Shown here piece after piece: positions 25,159 to 32,318 of a stretch of DNA of 32,318 nt. Within the stretch, counting starts at the first letter, position 1. Every line of letters begins with the position of its first letter. The translations under genes and the position numbers were made by a program. The DNA comes from Melioribacteraceae bacterium. GTDB taxonomy: Bacteria > Bacteroidota > Ignavibacteria > Ignavibacteriales > Melioribacteraceae. The DNA lies in contig JANQIV010000100.1 in assembly GCA_028282005.1 (NCBI GenBank), positions 1 to 32,318 of the forward strand. Direction: 5' to 3'. The notes beneath the pieces were generated by a model, which ran no database searches, was not told the origin of the DNA, and was given only the letters and a program-made list of their open reading frames with translations.

Positions 25159-26418
25159 TTACTTAATGAGCAGCATTTTGTTTACCTGATTTCCTAATGG
25201 AGTAATTAACTCATAAATATATGTGCCACTTGAAAGCTCTCTACTGTAAAAGGTATAAGAATAACTTCCAGGCTGTTGGTTTTCGTTTACCAGTGTTGAT
25301 ATCTCGTTCCCAAGCATATCATAAATTTTAAGAGTAATGAATAACCCCTTTCTTACTCCTTTCCCTTGCGAATGAGAGTGGCGGTGTGGGGTCGGAATGG
25401 TATAGCTGATAACAGTAGCTGGGTTAAAAGGATTTGGATAATTTTGCATCAATTTAAAATCTTTTAAGATATTGTCTCCAGCGTCTTTAATACTTGTTAT
25501 TGTTTCCAAATCAATTACTCTTAATACACTTGGATGATAACTGCTCCCCGTGCTTGCTGCGTCATTTATATACAACTTACTACCCGAAGGATTTACGGCA
25601 ATGCCGTTCGGCAAAGAAAAGGTAGCTTCTAAAGCAACGCCGTTGTCAACTCCTCTAGTCCCCGTTCCGGCAAAGACTGAAGCTTCGCCATCTAGAGTTA
25701 CTTCATATATTTTGTGAATTGAACGGGCGGTAACATATAATTTACCTTTGGCAAAAACTATGTTTACGGCCCTTCCTTCGTTGGCATTACCCGGAATATT
25801 TGCTAATAATGAAGCTGTACCATCACTAGTAATTTTCACAATATTTCCGTTGGTAAAATCACTAACGTATAAATTATTATCATCGTCCATTGTCATTCCG
25901 TTAGGGCAACTAAACAAAGAACTTGAAGCAAATAGACTTACTGAACCAGTCGGAGACACTTTCATAATATTATTTGTGTTGCAACTAGCTACAAATAAGG
26001 TATCGGAATCTTTTGAGGTTATTGCTACCGGACCATTAATCATCGCGAAAGATGATACGCTGCCGGTTGAATCAATTTGGTTTACACTGTTACCGGTATA
26101 ACTTGACCAGAATAATTCCCCAGCTTGTGTGAATCTGCCGCCTGTTAAACCATTTAACAAATTGTCTTGTGCAAATATTTCAACAGACGATCCCTCAGGT
26201 GATATTTTATAGATAGTATTCCCATGGTCGCCTCCGTTCCCCCCTCTGCCGAAATCACCAACATAAATATTTCCTTCTTTATCAACAACAATTCCTCCGC
26301 TGGCAGAAAATCCATTGGATAATGTGGAAACAATTTGTGCCTGTAATGAAAAAGTTGTTATAAAACCAATTATTAAAAGTTGCTTTGCTATTTTTATACA
26401 ATAATTATTGAACGCCAT
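25159..26418 (-). CDS. Secreted NHL/SMP-30-like beta-propeller with type IX sorting domain
   Basis: This 419-residue secreted protein has a signal peptide (about 1-27, ending SLQAQ) and a six-bladed-type propeller at about 30-310. Its repeated blades are of the form G-N/D-x-I/L-Y-V-x-D and x-I-x-K-I-S/T-x-x-G. The C-terminal sorting domain (about 325-419) begins with LMQNYPNPFNPATVISY and ends VNKMLLIK, the type IX pattern. Within it, residues about 343-360 (TPHRHSHS...KGLF) interrupt the usual run from SYTIP to the LKIYDMLGNE strand. GGGGGA precedes the ATG. The terminator lies just downstream. The ligand or enzymatic role is not readable. Confidence 0.87.
   Translation of the reverse strand: MAFNNYCIKIAKQLLIIGFITTFSLQAQIVSTLSNGFSASGGIVVDKEGNIYVGDFGRGGNGGDHGNTIYKISPEGSSVEIFAQDNLLNGLTGGRFTQAGELFWSSYTGNSVNQIDSTGSVSSFAMINGPVAITSKDSDTLFVASCNTNNIMKVSPTGSVSLFASSSLFSCPNGMTMDDDNNLYVSDFTNGNIVKITSDGTASLLANIPGNANEGRAVNIVFAKGKLYVTARSIHKIYEVTLDGEASVFAGTGTRGVDNGVALEATFSLPNGIAVNPSGSKLYINDAASTGSSYHPSVLRVIDLETITSIKDAGDNILKDFKLMQNYPNPFNPATVISYTIPTPHRHSHSQGKGVRKGLFITLKIYDMLGNEISTLVNENQQPGSYSYTFYSRELSSGTYIYELITPLGNQVNKMLLIK
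25339..25392 (-). repeat. Foreign-looking insert within the sorting-domain coding sequence
   Basis: This stretch of about 54 bases codes for residues 343-360 of the secreted propeller and is inserted in frame between two conserved strands of the sorting domain. It is richer in G/C than its flanks and contains partial inverted repeats (ACCCC...GGGGT with ACTC...GAGT inside, read on the minus strand). It looks like a small palindromic element inserted into a gene. Confidence 0.5.
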
Positions 26419-26592
26419 AAATTCCCCCTGTTTAGTTAGTTTAATTATAATCTTTAAAAAGAAATACTTTATCTATTACGGGATCTATTCTTGTAAAAAA
26501 TGACCTGTTAAATATGCGGGTTTAATAATTTGATGTCGTCAAAGCCAAAGGGATTTGTCATAAAATCAAACGATTTTGACTTTTTTATTTGC

Positions 26593-27735
26593 CTAAAGCG
26601 GCCTTAAAGAATTTTTAAACTCAGTGGGAGTTTGCCCGGTGTGTTTTTTGAAAGCTGTATTAAAAGATGTTTTGTTGTTAAAACCCGAATCTAAAGCAAT
26701 GCTTAAGATTGTTTGATTAAGGTAGTCTGGGTCAGCTAGTTTTGCACATGCTGTCTTTATGCGATATCCGTTTACAAAATCAAAAAAATTAGTTCTTAAG
26801 TGTATATTAAATATTTGAGAAAGATTATGAGAAGATATTTTCAATTCTTTAGCTAGTTTATTTAACGTAAGATCACCATCTAAATATAATGAGGATAACT
26901 CCATTGAATTAATCAAAGACTTTGTGTATTTCTCAATTAGTTCATCACTAAGAGCCGATTTTTCATATTTATTCTTGCTGAAAATTGTTAAAGAATCGGT
27001 AAATGATCCTGAAGATCTTAGAGCTACATACCCTATAGCGTAAACAAAGAACCCTGCTGAAAAAGTAATAGAATAATCAATAACTATTGAATAAGGTACA
27101 TTTAAAAAAATTGTTATTGTATAAAAATACCATAGCGCCAAACAGCATCCCAAACCTATAAGTAATTTATTAATTATGCTTAAGCTCCTTTGGGATTTAC
27201 CATTTGAAATTTTGACAGTCCTGTTAAAAGTTTTTTTAATCAGCAATATTGAGATTGTCAAATAAATAACTAAATGTATTGTTTCTGTACCACCGATTAT
27301 AAGAGATTGTAGGTCTACGTTAAATTCTCCTGCAAAAGTATAATTTTCTAAAACGTAAATTTTATCCTCACGGCTCATAAAGTATAATGGAAGCATATAA
27401 ATTAATTTTATTAAGAAAGGAAAAAAATGTAATAATGATTTGTTTGAAAAAACTTCTCTATTATGGATATGAGAACGCACATACAAATATAAAAGTGGAC
27501 CAAACAACAAGTTAAAGGCGCCGGAAATTCCCCAAAAATGCGGAAACTCAATTAAGTAACGACTCCAATAAAGCGCAGTTTGTATTTGATCAATGGAATA
27601 AACAGCGAATAATAAGGAGAGAAGATAAAAGCGTTTACTTCTTTGTGAATGTGTAGCAAGAACTAAGGATAGCAATAAACCTTGAGTGGCAGTTATTAAT
27701 AAGAGCAAATCTGCAAAAGCCATTGCCGGTTCCAT
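26593..27735 (-). CDS. AraC-family regulator with N-terminal seven-helix membrane domain
   Basis: This 380-residue protein has about seven hydrophobic segments over residues 8-245 and an AraC/XylS DNA-binding domain at about 270-378. The two helix-turn-helix units are visible: LTLNKLAKELKISSHNLSQIF, then ILSIALDSGFNNKTSFNTAFKKHTG with the final PTEFK. Membrane-bound AraC regulators of this type are common in Bacteroidota and probably couple a membrane signal to transcription. The start at 27735 is chosen over the ATG four codons later because AGGAG lies 4 bases upstream. It is 174 bases upstream of the propeller gene, so regulating that gene is possible but unproven. Confidence 0.88.
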   Translation of the reverse strand: MEPAMAFADLLLLITATQGLLLSLVLATHSQRSKRFYLLSLLFAVYSIDQIQTALYWSRYLIEFPHFWGISGAFNLLFGPLLYLYVRSHIHNREVFSNKSLLHFFPFLIKLIYMLPLYFMSREDKIYVLENYTFAGEFNVDLQSLIIGGTETIHLVIYLTISILLIKKTFNRTVKISNGKSQRSLSIINKLLIGLGCCLALWYFYTITIFLNVPYSIVIDYSITFSAGFFVYAIGYVALRSSGSFTDSLTIFSKNKYEKSALSDELIEKYTKSLINSMELSSLYLDGDLTLNKLAKELKISSHNLSQIFNIHLRTNFFDFVNGYRIKTACAKLADPDYLNQTILSIALDSGFNNKTSFNTAFKKHTGQTPTEFKNSLRPL

Positions 27736-27739
27736 TATT

Positions 27740-27744
27740 CTCCT
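27740..27744 (-). promoter_or_regulatory. Ribosome binding site for the AraC-family regulator
   Basis: AGGAG on the minus strand sits 4 bases before the ATG at 27735 and decides between this start and the ATG at 27723. Confidence 0.65.
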
Positions 27745-27885
27745 GCAAAATAATACATTTGTTTCGCTGGCTTAGTACTGAAACATGTATTCTGAAATTA
27801 AAAGAAAATTATTAAAAATTCCTAAAATCTTCTTTACTCTTTATTATTATCTACAACAAAATTTTCTATTATTTTTAATGACGGG

Positions 27886-27911
27886 AAAGGTTGAGTAAAA
27901 ACTCAGCTTTT
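27886..27911 (+). terminator. Terminator-like hairpin with no upstream gene
   Basis: AAAGGTTGAG (27886-27895), loop TAAAAA, CTCAGCTTTT (27902-27911), then CTT. A T-rich tail exists only on the plus strand, where no gene precedes it. The loop and right arm match the terminator at 25105-25135, so it may belong to a repeated terminator family. Confidence 0.4.
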
Positions 27912-28010
27912 CTTAGTAGCAGAGGTTTGATCCCGACATCTATTGGGACTTTGTTCATTTAATTTGCTCAGCTTACAACCAAAGCTTCCCTAAAACGCTA
28001 TTTAAAAAAT

Positions 28011-28040
28011 AAAAGCCCCATTCTTTCGAATGAGGCTTTC
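28011..28040 (-). terminator. Intrinsic terminator of the initiator tRNA gene
   Basis: On the minus strand AAGCCTCATTC pairs with GAATGGGGCTT around a GAAA loop, followed by TTATTTTTT. It starts 9 bases after the tRNA 3' end. Confidence 0.85.
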
Positions 28041-28048
28041 TTCTTTAG

Positions 28049-28121
<73 letters not shown>

Positions 28122-28301
28122 ATGTAATTTTTATATTTTCTAAGAACATTCAATTCAAAATTGGATTCCAAAGTTATTAAGTTTGTACTGTAATGTCAAA
28201 CTAAATAGAAAGAAATATAAAATTATTGTTAATTTTTTTTCAATTGCTTTAATTTTATTATGTTATCCTTCGTTTTTGAATTTATCTGTGAAACTTAAAT
28301 C

Positions 28302-30005
28302 ATGTTACAATCTCTTCAAATAAAAGACTACGCCCTTATTGAAAATGTCGAAGTCAATTTCGGACAAGGGTTGAATATCATCACTGGTGAAACTGGTGCG
28401 GGTAAGTCTATTCTAATTGGTGCGCTTGGTTTATTATTGGGTGAAAGAGCATCAACAGAAACAATCCGTAAAGGTTCAAAAAAATCATTTGTTGAAGGAA
28501 TTTTTGATGTTAGTGAAAATCTAAAAATCATCGATCTGCTTAATAAGAATGAAATTGAAGTAAGTGCTGAATTAATTATCCGAAGAGAGATTTCTGTCAA
28601 AGGTTCAAATAGATGTTTTGTAAACGACTCACCTGTCACACTTCAAATGATAAAGGAAGTTGGCGATTTGTTGATTGATTTACACGGTCAGCATGAACAT
28701 CAATCATTGCTAAACGAAGAAACACACATCGAAATGATTGATGAAATAATTAATGTTAAAAATGAACTGAAAGAATTTAGCGAATCGAAAAATAAACTGA
28801 CTGAAAAGTTAAATGAGTTGAATAATCTGCTTAAAAAAGAAAATTCGATAAAAGAGAAAAGGGAATTATTTCAATTTCAGTTAAATGAAATAAATTCAGT
28901 TTCGCCTGAAGAGGGTGAAGAAGAGAAACTCAACAATGAATTAAAAATTTTGGAGAATTCAGAAAAATTGATTGAGCTAACTTCTGAAGCGTTTGTAAAT
29001 CTTTACGAAAATGAAAACGCAGTTTACGATCAGCTTGTGAATGTGAGCAACAGTTTAATTGATTTGAGTACTATTGATGAATCTTTCAAAGAAAAAGTTG
29101 AACAGTGCGAATCAGCTTTGGCAAACATAAATGATATTGCAGAATTTTTGAGGAGTTATAAAGACAGCATTGAAATTAATCCTGAATTACTTGAAGAGAT
29201 TCGTGAGCGTTTGGGCTCTTTTAATATGCTGAAAAAAAAATACGGCGGTTCAATGGAAGCTGTATTTGAGTATAAAAATAAAATTGAAAATGAAATTAAT
29301 ATTGCTGAAAATTTTGATGAAGAAATAGCTTCATTAAACAACGAAATTGAAAGCTTGAGAATTGAATGCGGAAAAGTAGCAAAATCTCTTTCTGAAAAAA
29401 GAAAAAATAATTCTGATCAAATCAGAAACGGTGTTGAGGAAGCACTCAAAAATCTCGGGATAGAAAATTCAATATTTGAAATTAGATTTACCTGCAATCT
29501 GGCAAATGAAAATTCTTCAAACTTTATTATTGTTGAAAATGAAAAAATTCTTTTTAATGAAAATGGAATTGATGAAGTCGTATTTTATATATCCACGAAT
29601 ATTGGGGAGGACCCAAAACCACTTTCGAAAGTAGCCTCAGGCGGTGAGATATCCCGCATTATGCTAGCGTTAAAATCTATTCTTGCTAAAAATGATCAAT
29701 TGCCCCTTTTGGTTTTTGATGAAATTGATACCGGAATTAGCGGACGCATTGGGCAGAAAGTTGGAAAAGCACTCAAGGATTTAGCTGCTTTCCATCAAAT
29801 AATTGTTATTACTCATTTACCTCAAATAGCCGGCTTGTCTGATCATCATTACTCTGTTAACAAAAAAGTTGAAGACAGCAGAGTTATTAGTTTTATTTCA
29901 AAGTTAGATGAAGATGAAAAGATTAACGAGATTGCAAAATTAATGAGCGGCGATAATATAACTGGGGCAAGTATTGAAGGCGCAAAAGAACTTATGGGCC
30001 TATAA
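28302..30005 (+). CDS. recN: DNA repair protein RecN
   Basis: RecN is an SMC-like ATPase that acts in double-strand-break repair. The 567-residue product is full length. It has a Walker A at 29-36 (GETGAGKS), a long coiled-coil middle (about 150-370) rich in Glu/Lys/Asn, and C-terminal motifs SGGEISRIMLALKS (ABC signature), LLVFDEIDTGISG (Walker B and D loop) and VITHLPQIAG (H motif). The N-terminus LQSLQIKDYALIENVEV is typical. It is the first gene of a plus-strand run, without a good Shine-Dalgarno. No LexA-like operator was seen. Confidence 0.95.
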   Translation: MLQSLQIKDYALIENVEVNFGQGLNIITGETGAGKSILIGALGLLLGERASTETIRKGSKKSFVEGIFDVSENLKIIDLLNKNEIEVSAELIIRREISVKGSNRCFVNDSPVTLQMIKEVGDLLIDLHGQHEHQSLLNEETHIEMIDEIINVKNELKEFSESKNKLTEKLNELNNLLKKENSIKEKRELFQFQLNEINSVSPEEGEEEKLNNELKILENSEKLIELTSEAFVNLYENENAVYDQLVNVSNSLIDLSTIDESFKEKVEQCESALANINDIAEFLRSYKDSIEINPELLEEIRERLGSFNMLKKKYGGSMEAVFEYKNKIENEINIAENFDEEIASLNNEIESLRIECGKVAKSLSEKRKNNSDQIRNGVEEALKNLGIENSIFEIRFTCNLANENSSNFIIVENEKILFNENGIDEVVFYISTNIGEDPKPLSKVASGGEISRIMLALKSILAKNDQLPLLVFDEIDTGISGRIGQKVGKALKDLAAFHQIIVITHLPQIAGLSDHHYSVNKKVEDSRVISFISKLDEDEKINEIAKLMSGDNITGASIEGAKELMGL

Positions 30006-30104
30006 CAATTTAATGTGAACCAAATCAATTTCTTAAAATTTTAATTGCTCTCAAGTGGATATATTTTTAAATTGAGATCACTTGTCAAATTAAAACACAT
30101 CATC

Positions 30105-30110
30105 GGAGGG
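30105..30110 (+). promoter_or_regulatory. Ribosome binding site for the DUF6588-like gene
   Basis: GGAGGG is 3 bases before the ATG at 30114, where a clear signal peptide begins. This rejects the upstream in-frame start at 30045. Confidence 0.7.
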
Positions 30111-30113
30111 CGC

Positions 30114-31169
30114 ATGAAAAAAACGTTTACTTTTCTGGTTGTACTCTTTTTGTTTGTTTTTGCATCATCAATTCAATCGCAAGATTTGGAAGAAACTCTT
30201 AGCAACTTGTCTTCTTCAGCAGGCCAAGCTTATCTTGAACCTGTAAGTAATGCGTTTGGCTCAAACTTAAACTCAGGTTGGTATTCAGGATTACCGCAGC
30301 CTGTTAAACAAGGTTTTACATTAAAAGTAAAAGTTGTAGCAATCGGATCATTTTTTAGTGATGATGATCGTACATTTACTGCAGATGGTACTTTTAGATT
30401 TACTTCAAGTCAAGCTGATGAAATATTAATTAACTCAACAAGTCTTCAGCCCGGGACAACACAGTATGATGCCGTAAAAGATGAAATGCTTAACAGAGAT
30501 TGGTCTGTTGGTTTTGCGGGCCCAACAGTCGTGGGAAGTGAAGATGAATTCCTTGAAGTTAGTTTCCCTGGCGCAACTATTCAAGGACAGAGTATAGCTC
30601 AGTATGATTTAGTTGTGGATGAAGTAAAAGGCTTTTTGGACGACCTTTCAATTTTACCTCAAGCTGCAGTTCAGGCAAATTTGGGTACTGTTTTAGGCAC
30701 AAACGTTGCATTAAGATGGTTTCCTGAAATTGATATTCAAGATTTAGGTAAATTTAAAATGTTTGGTTTTGGGTTTGTTCATAATTTCAATACTTGGTTC
30801 CCTAATCCGTTGCCAGTTGATATTGGTGTTGGATTTTACAGTCAAACTCTGGATGTAGGTGATGTTTTTGAAAGTACATCAACACAGTTTGGTGCTTACT
30901 TTAGCAAAACATTCGGAAAAGCCGCAGTTAAATTTACCCCTTACTTAGCTATAACAACAGAAACTGCAGAAACTAAAATTAAGTATGACTACACGTTTGA
31001 TACTCCTGCCGGCCGTCAAAACGCTAAAATAAACTTTGAACTAGAAGGTGAAAATAGTGCAGCAGCTACAGTAGGATTTAATTTAAGATTGGCTGTCATC
31101 GATCTTATCTTTGACTACAAAGCTGCAAAATCAAGCACAGTAAGTGGTGCAATTGCAATAGGTTTTTAA
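30114..31169 (+). CDS. Predicted outer-membrane/secreted protein (DUF6588-like)
   Basis: This 351-residue exported protein has a signal peptide (MKKTFTFLVVLFLFVF core, cleavage near SSIQSQ). The segment after it, AYLEPVSNAFGSNLNSGWY, resembles the N-terminal signature of DUF6588 proteins, a Bacteroidota family of barrel-like proteins. The second half has alternating beta-strands (KMFGFGFVHNFNTWF, GVGFYSQTLDV, FTPYLAITTET, AVIDLIFDYKAAK). Its last residues are IAIGF, a C-terminal phenylalanine of the barrel type. An in-frame upstream start exists at 30045, but its product would bury the signal peptide. A terminator follows. Function is unknown; the family name is from memory. Confidence 0.75.
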   Translation: MKKTFTFLVVLFLFVFASSIQSQDLEETLSNLSSSAGQAYLEPVSNAFGSNLNSGWYSGLPQPVKQGFTLKVKVVAIGSFFSDDDRTFTADGTFRFTSSQADEILINSTSLQPGTTQYDAVKDEMLNRDWSVGFAGPTVVGSEDEFLEVSFPGATIQGQSIAQYDLVVDEVKGFLDDLSILPQAAVQANLGTVLGTNVALRWFPEIDIQDLGKFKMFGFGFVHNFNTWFPNPLPVDIGVGFYSQTLDVGDVFESTSTQFGAYFSKTFGKAAVKFTPYLAITTETAETKIKYDYTFDTPAGRQNAKINFELEGENSAAATVGFNLRLAVIDLIFDYKAAKSSTVSGAIAIGF

Positions 31170-31190
31170 TTCCCGTTAAAATATTTATCT

Positions 31191-31217
31191 TAGGGGCTCA
31201 ATTAGGGCCCCTTTTTT
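31191..31217 (+). terminator. Terminator hairpin abutting the hemW start codon
   Basis: AGGGGC (31191-31196) pairs over a 9-base loop with GCCCCT (31206-31211), followed by TTTTTT directly before the ATG at 31218. It ends the DUF6588-like transcript and leaves no room for a Shine-Dalgarno or promoter between terminator and hemW. Confidence 0.75.
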
Positions 31218-32318
31218 ATGAATAATTCTGCAATTTACATACACATTCCTTTCTGCGATCACAAATGTATTTACTGCGATTTTTATTCATTAATCAATTA
31301 TGACAATGTTGCCAACTATTTAACTGCTCTAAAGAAAGAGATTTCCAAACAATCCCAGTTTTATAAAGACTCTCATAAGTTTAATACAATTTTTTTTGGA
31401 GGTGGTACTCCTTCGTTTATGGAGCCGGCTTACATTGGTGAAATAATTGACCATCTTCAAAAGGGATTGAAATTTGAAGAGCAATTGGAAATAACTATGG
31501 AGTCTAATCCCGGAACAGTTGATTTCAATAAGCTGAAAGACTTTAAAAGCGTTGGTGTAAATAGAATCAGTTTTGGTGTACAATCTTTTGATGAAAATGA
31601 ATTGAAATTCTTGACTAGAATTCATGATAAACAAACAGCTATTGAAAATATCAATGCAGCCGAAAAAGCAGGGTATGAAAATATTAGTCTCGATTTAATT
31701 TTTAATCTCCCAAAGCAAACGAAAAAAAATTGGCGTAAGAATTTAGAGACAGCATTAACTCTTCCGGTTAAGCACATCTCAGCTTACAGCTTAATTTTGG
31801 AGCGGGGAACAATCTTAAATAAAATGCTGCTTGATGGTAAAGTGAAAATGCAAGATGAAGATTATGATGCAGACCTTTACGAAATTACAATTGATTACTT
31901 GACCAACAAAGGTTTTCAACAATATGAAGTGTCAAATTTTTGTTTGCCTGATTACGAATGCGTTCATAACTTAGCTTATTGGAGATACCGCGATTACTTA
32001 GGATTCGGAACATCAGCACATTCATTTATGAATGGTAAACGCTGGTGGAATTATTCTGCTCTTAATTTTTATTTGTCTAATATAAAGAAAAAAGAAAATG
32101 CTATAGCGGGTGAAGAGATTGTTCTAAAGACTCAGCAATATGAGGAATTTGTAATGCTGGCTTTAAGAAGTTATGGAATTGATTTAAATGAGCTTGAATC
32201 TAAATTTGGCAATGTGTTTATGAAAAGCAATTCTGATTTTATTAATGAATTAATAGAAGATAAAATTCTAATAAAAGAAAATAATTTTCTTAAATTTACT
32301 ACAAAGGGCGTAACCCTT
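31218..32318 (+). CDS. hemW: HemW, radical-SAM heme chaperone family (3' end cut by window edge)
   Basis: The frame is open for 367 codons from the ATG at 31218 to the window edge, so the gene is partial at its 3' end. The radical-SAM cluster motif is CxxxCxxC: C13, C17 and C20 in HIPFCDHKCIYCDF. Also visible are FGGGTPS, ESNPGTV, RISFGVQSF, SLDLIFNLPKQT, and HNLAYWRYRDYLGFGTSAHS. The HNxxY pattern there is reported for HemW heme binding. HemW was long annotated as oxygen-independent coproporphyrinogen III oxidase-like; the N-terminus is typical of HemW. It is probably near its end, as the KFTTKGVTL text resembles the family C-terminus. Confidence 0.93.
   Translation, partial: MNNSAIYIHIPFCDHKCIYCDFYSLINYDNVANYLTALKKEISKQSQFYKDSHKFNTIFFGGGTPSFMEPAYIGEIIDHLQKGLKFEEQLEITMESNPGTVDFNKLKDFKSVGVNRISFGVQSFDENELKFLTRIHDKQTAIENINAAEKAGYENISLDLIFNLPKQTKKNWRKNLETALTLPVKHISAYSLILERGTILNKMLLDGKVKMQDEDYDADLYEITIDYLTNKGFQQYEVSNFCLPDYECVHNLAYWRYRDYLGFGTSAHSFMNGKRWWNYSALNFYLSNIKKKENAIAGEEIVLKTQQYEEFVMLALRSYGIDLNELESKFGNVFMKSNSDFINELIEDKILIKENNFLKFTTKGVTL

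Noticed and set aside
30045-30113. Upstream in-frame start giving a 374-residue DUF6588-like protein
   Set aside because: The extra 23 residues would bury the signal peptide, and the strong ribosome binding site is at 30105-30110.

Overview
The window is AT-rich bacterial chromosome with compact, often overlapping genes. It most resembles the Bacteroidota/Chlorobi side of the tree, plausibly Ignavibacteria. That placement is inference. It rests on a secreted protein with a C-terminal type IX secretion (Por) sorting domain of the NYPNPFNP type, an 1151-residue Reg_prop/Y_Y_Y sensor kinase, two ~800-residue FtsX-type permeases, a DUF6588-like envelope protein, and many starts without a clear Shine-Dalgarno. 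The content is Gram-negative: Lnt, lipoprotein, porin-like barrels. I see no phage, plasmid, transposase or CRISPR.

Layout. (1) 116-5051, plus: a tightly packed run ispF, dedA-family, lnt, L-threonine aldolase, hotdog thioesterase and PolB-like 3'-5' exonuclease; the first four overlap by 1-8 bases. (2) 5053-9940, minus: a small DUF1648-like membrane protein, a calcineurin-type phosphoesterase and a large orphan sensor kinase. (3) 10235-15827, plus: purL, a YihY/BrkB membrane protein, a lipoprotein with YD-like repeats and a beta-CASP metallo-beta-lactamase RNase-like protein, ending in a structured, T-run-ended element and a perfect 14-bp palindrome. (4) 16101-27735, minus: two tandem FtsX/MacB-like permeases; a compact operon of cupredoxin-like protein, membrane class III (IIIb-like) adenylate cyclase and outer-membrane barrel; a secreted beta-propeller with a type IX signal; and an AraC-family regulator with a seven-helix membrane domain. 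(5) 28049-28121, minus: initiator tRNA-Met with its own terminator. (6) 28302-end, plus: recN, a DUF6588-like protein and a hemW gene cut by the window edge.

Much of the window is housekeeping: isoprenoid, lipoprotein and purine synthesis, DNA repair, heme handling. The accessory interest lies in signalling and the envelope. The cupredoxin-cyclase-barrel operon looks like a self-contained route from periplasmic redox or copper state to cAMP, although this function is inferred. Other points worth checking are a foreign-looking insert inside the sorting domain, possible alternative RNA structures at 15845-15953, an inverted repeat upstream of purL, and a terminator whose T-run abuts the hemW start codon.
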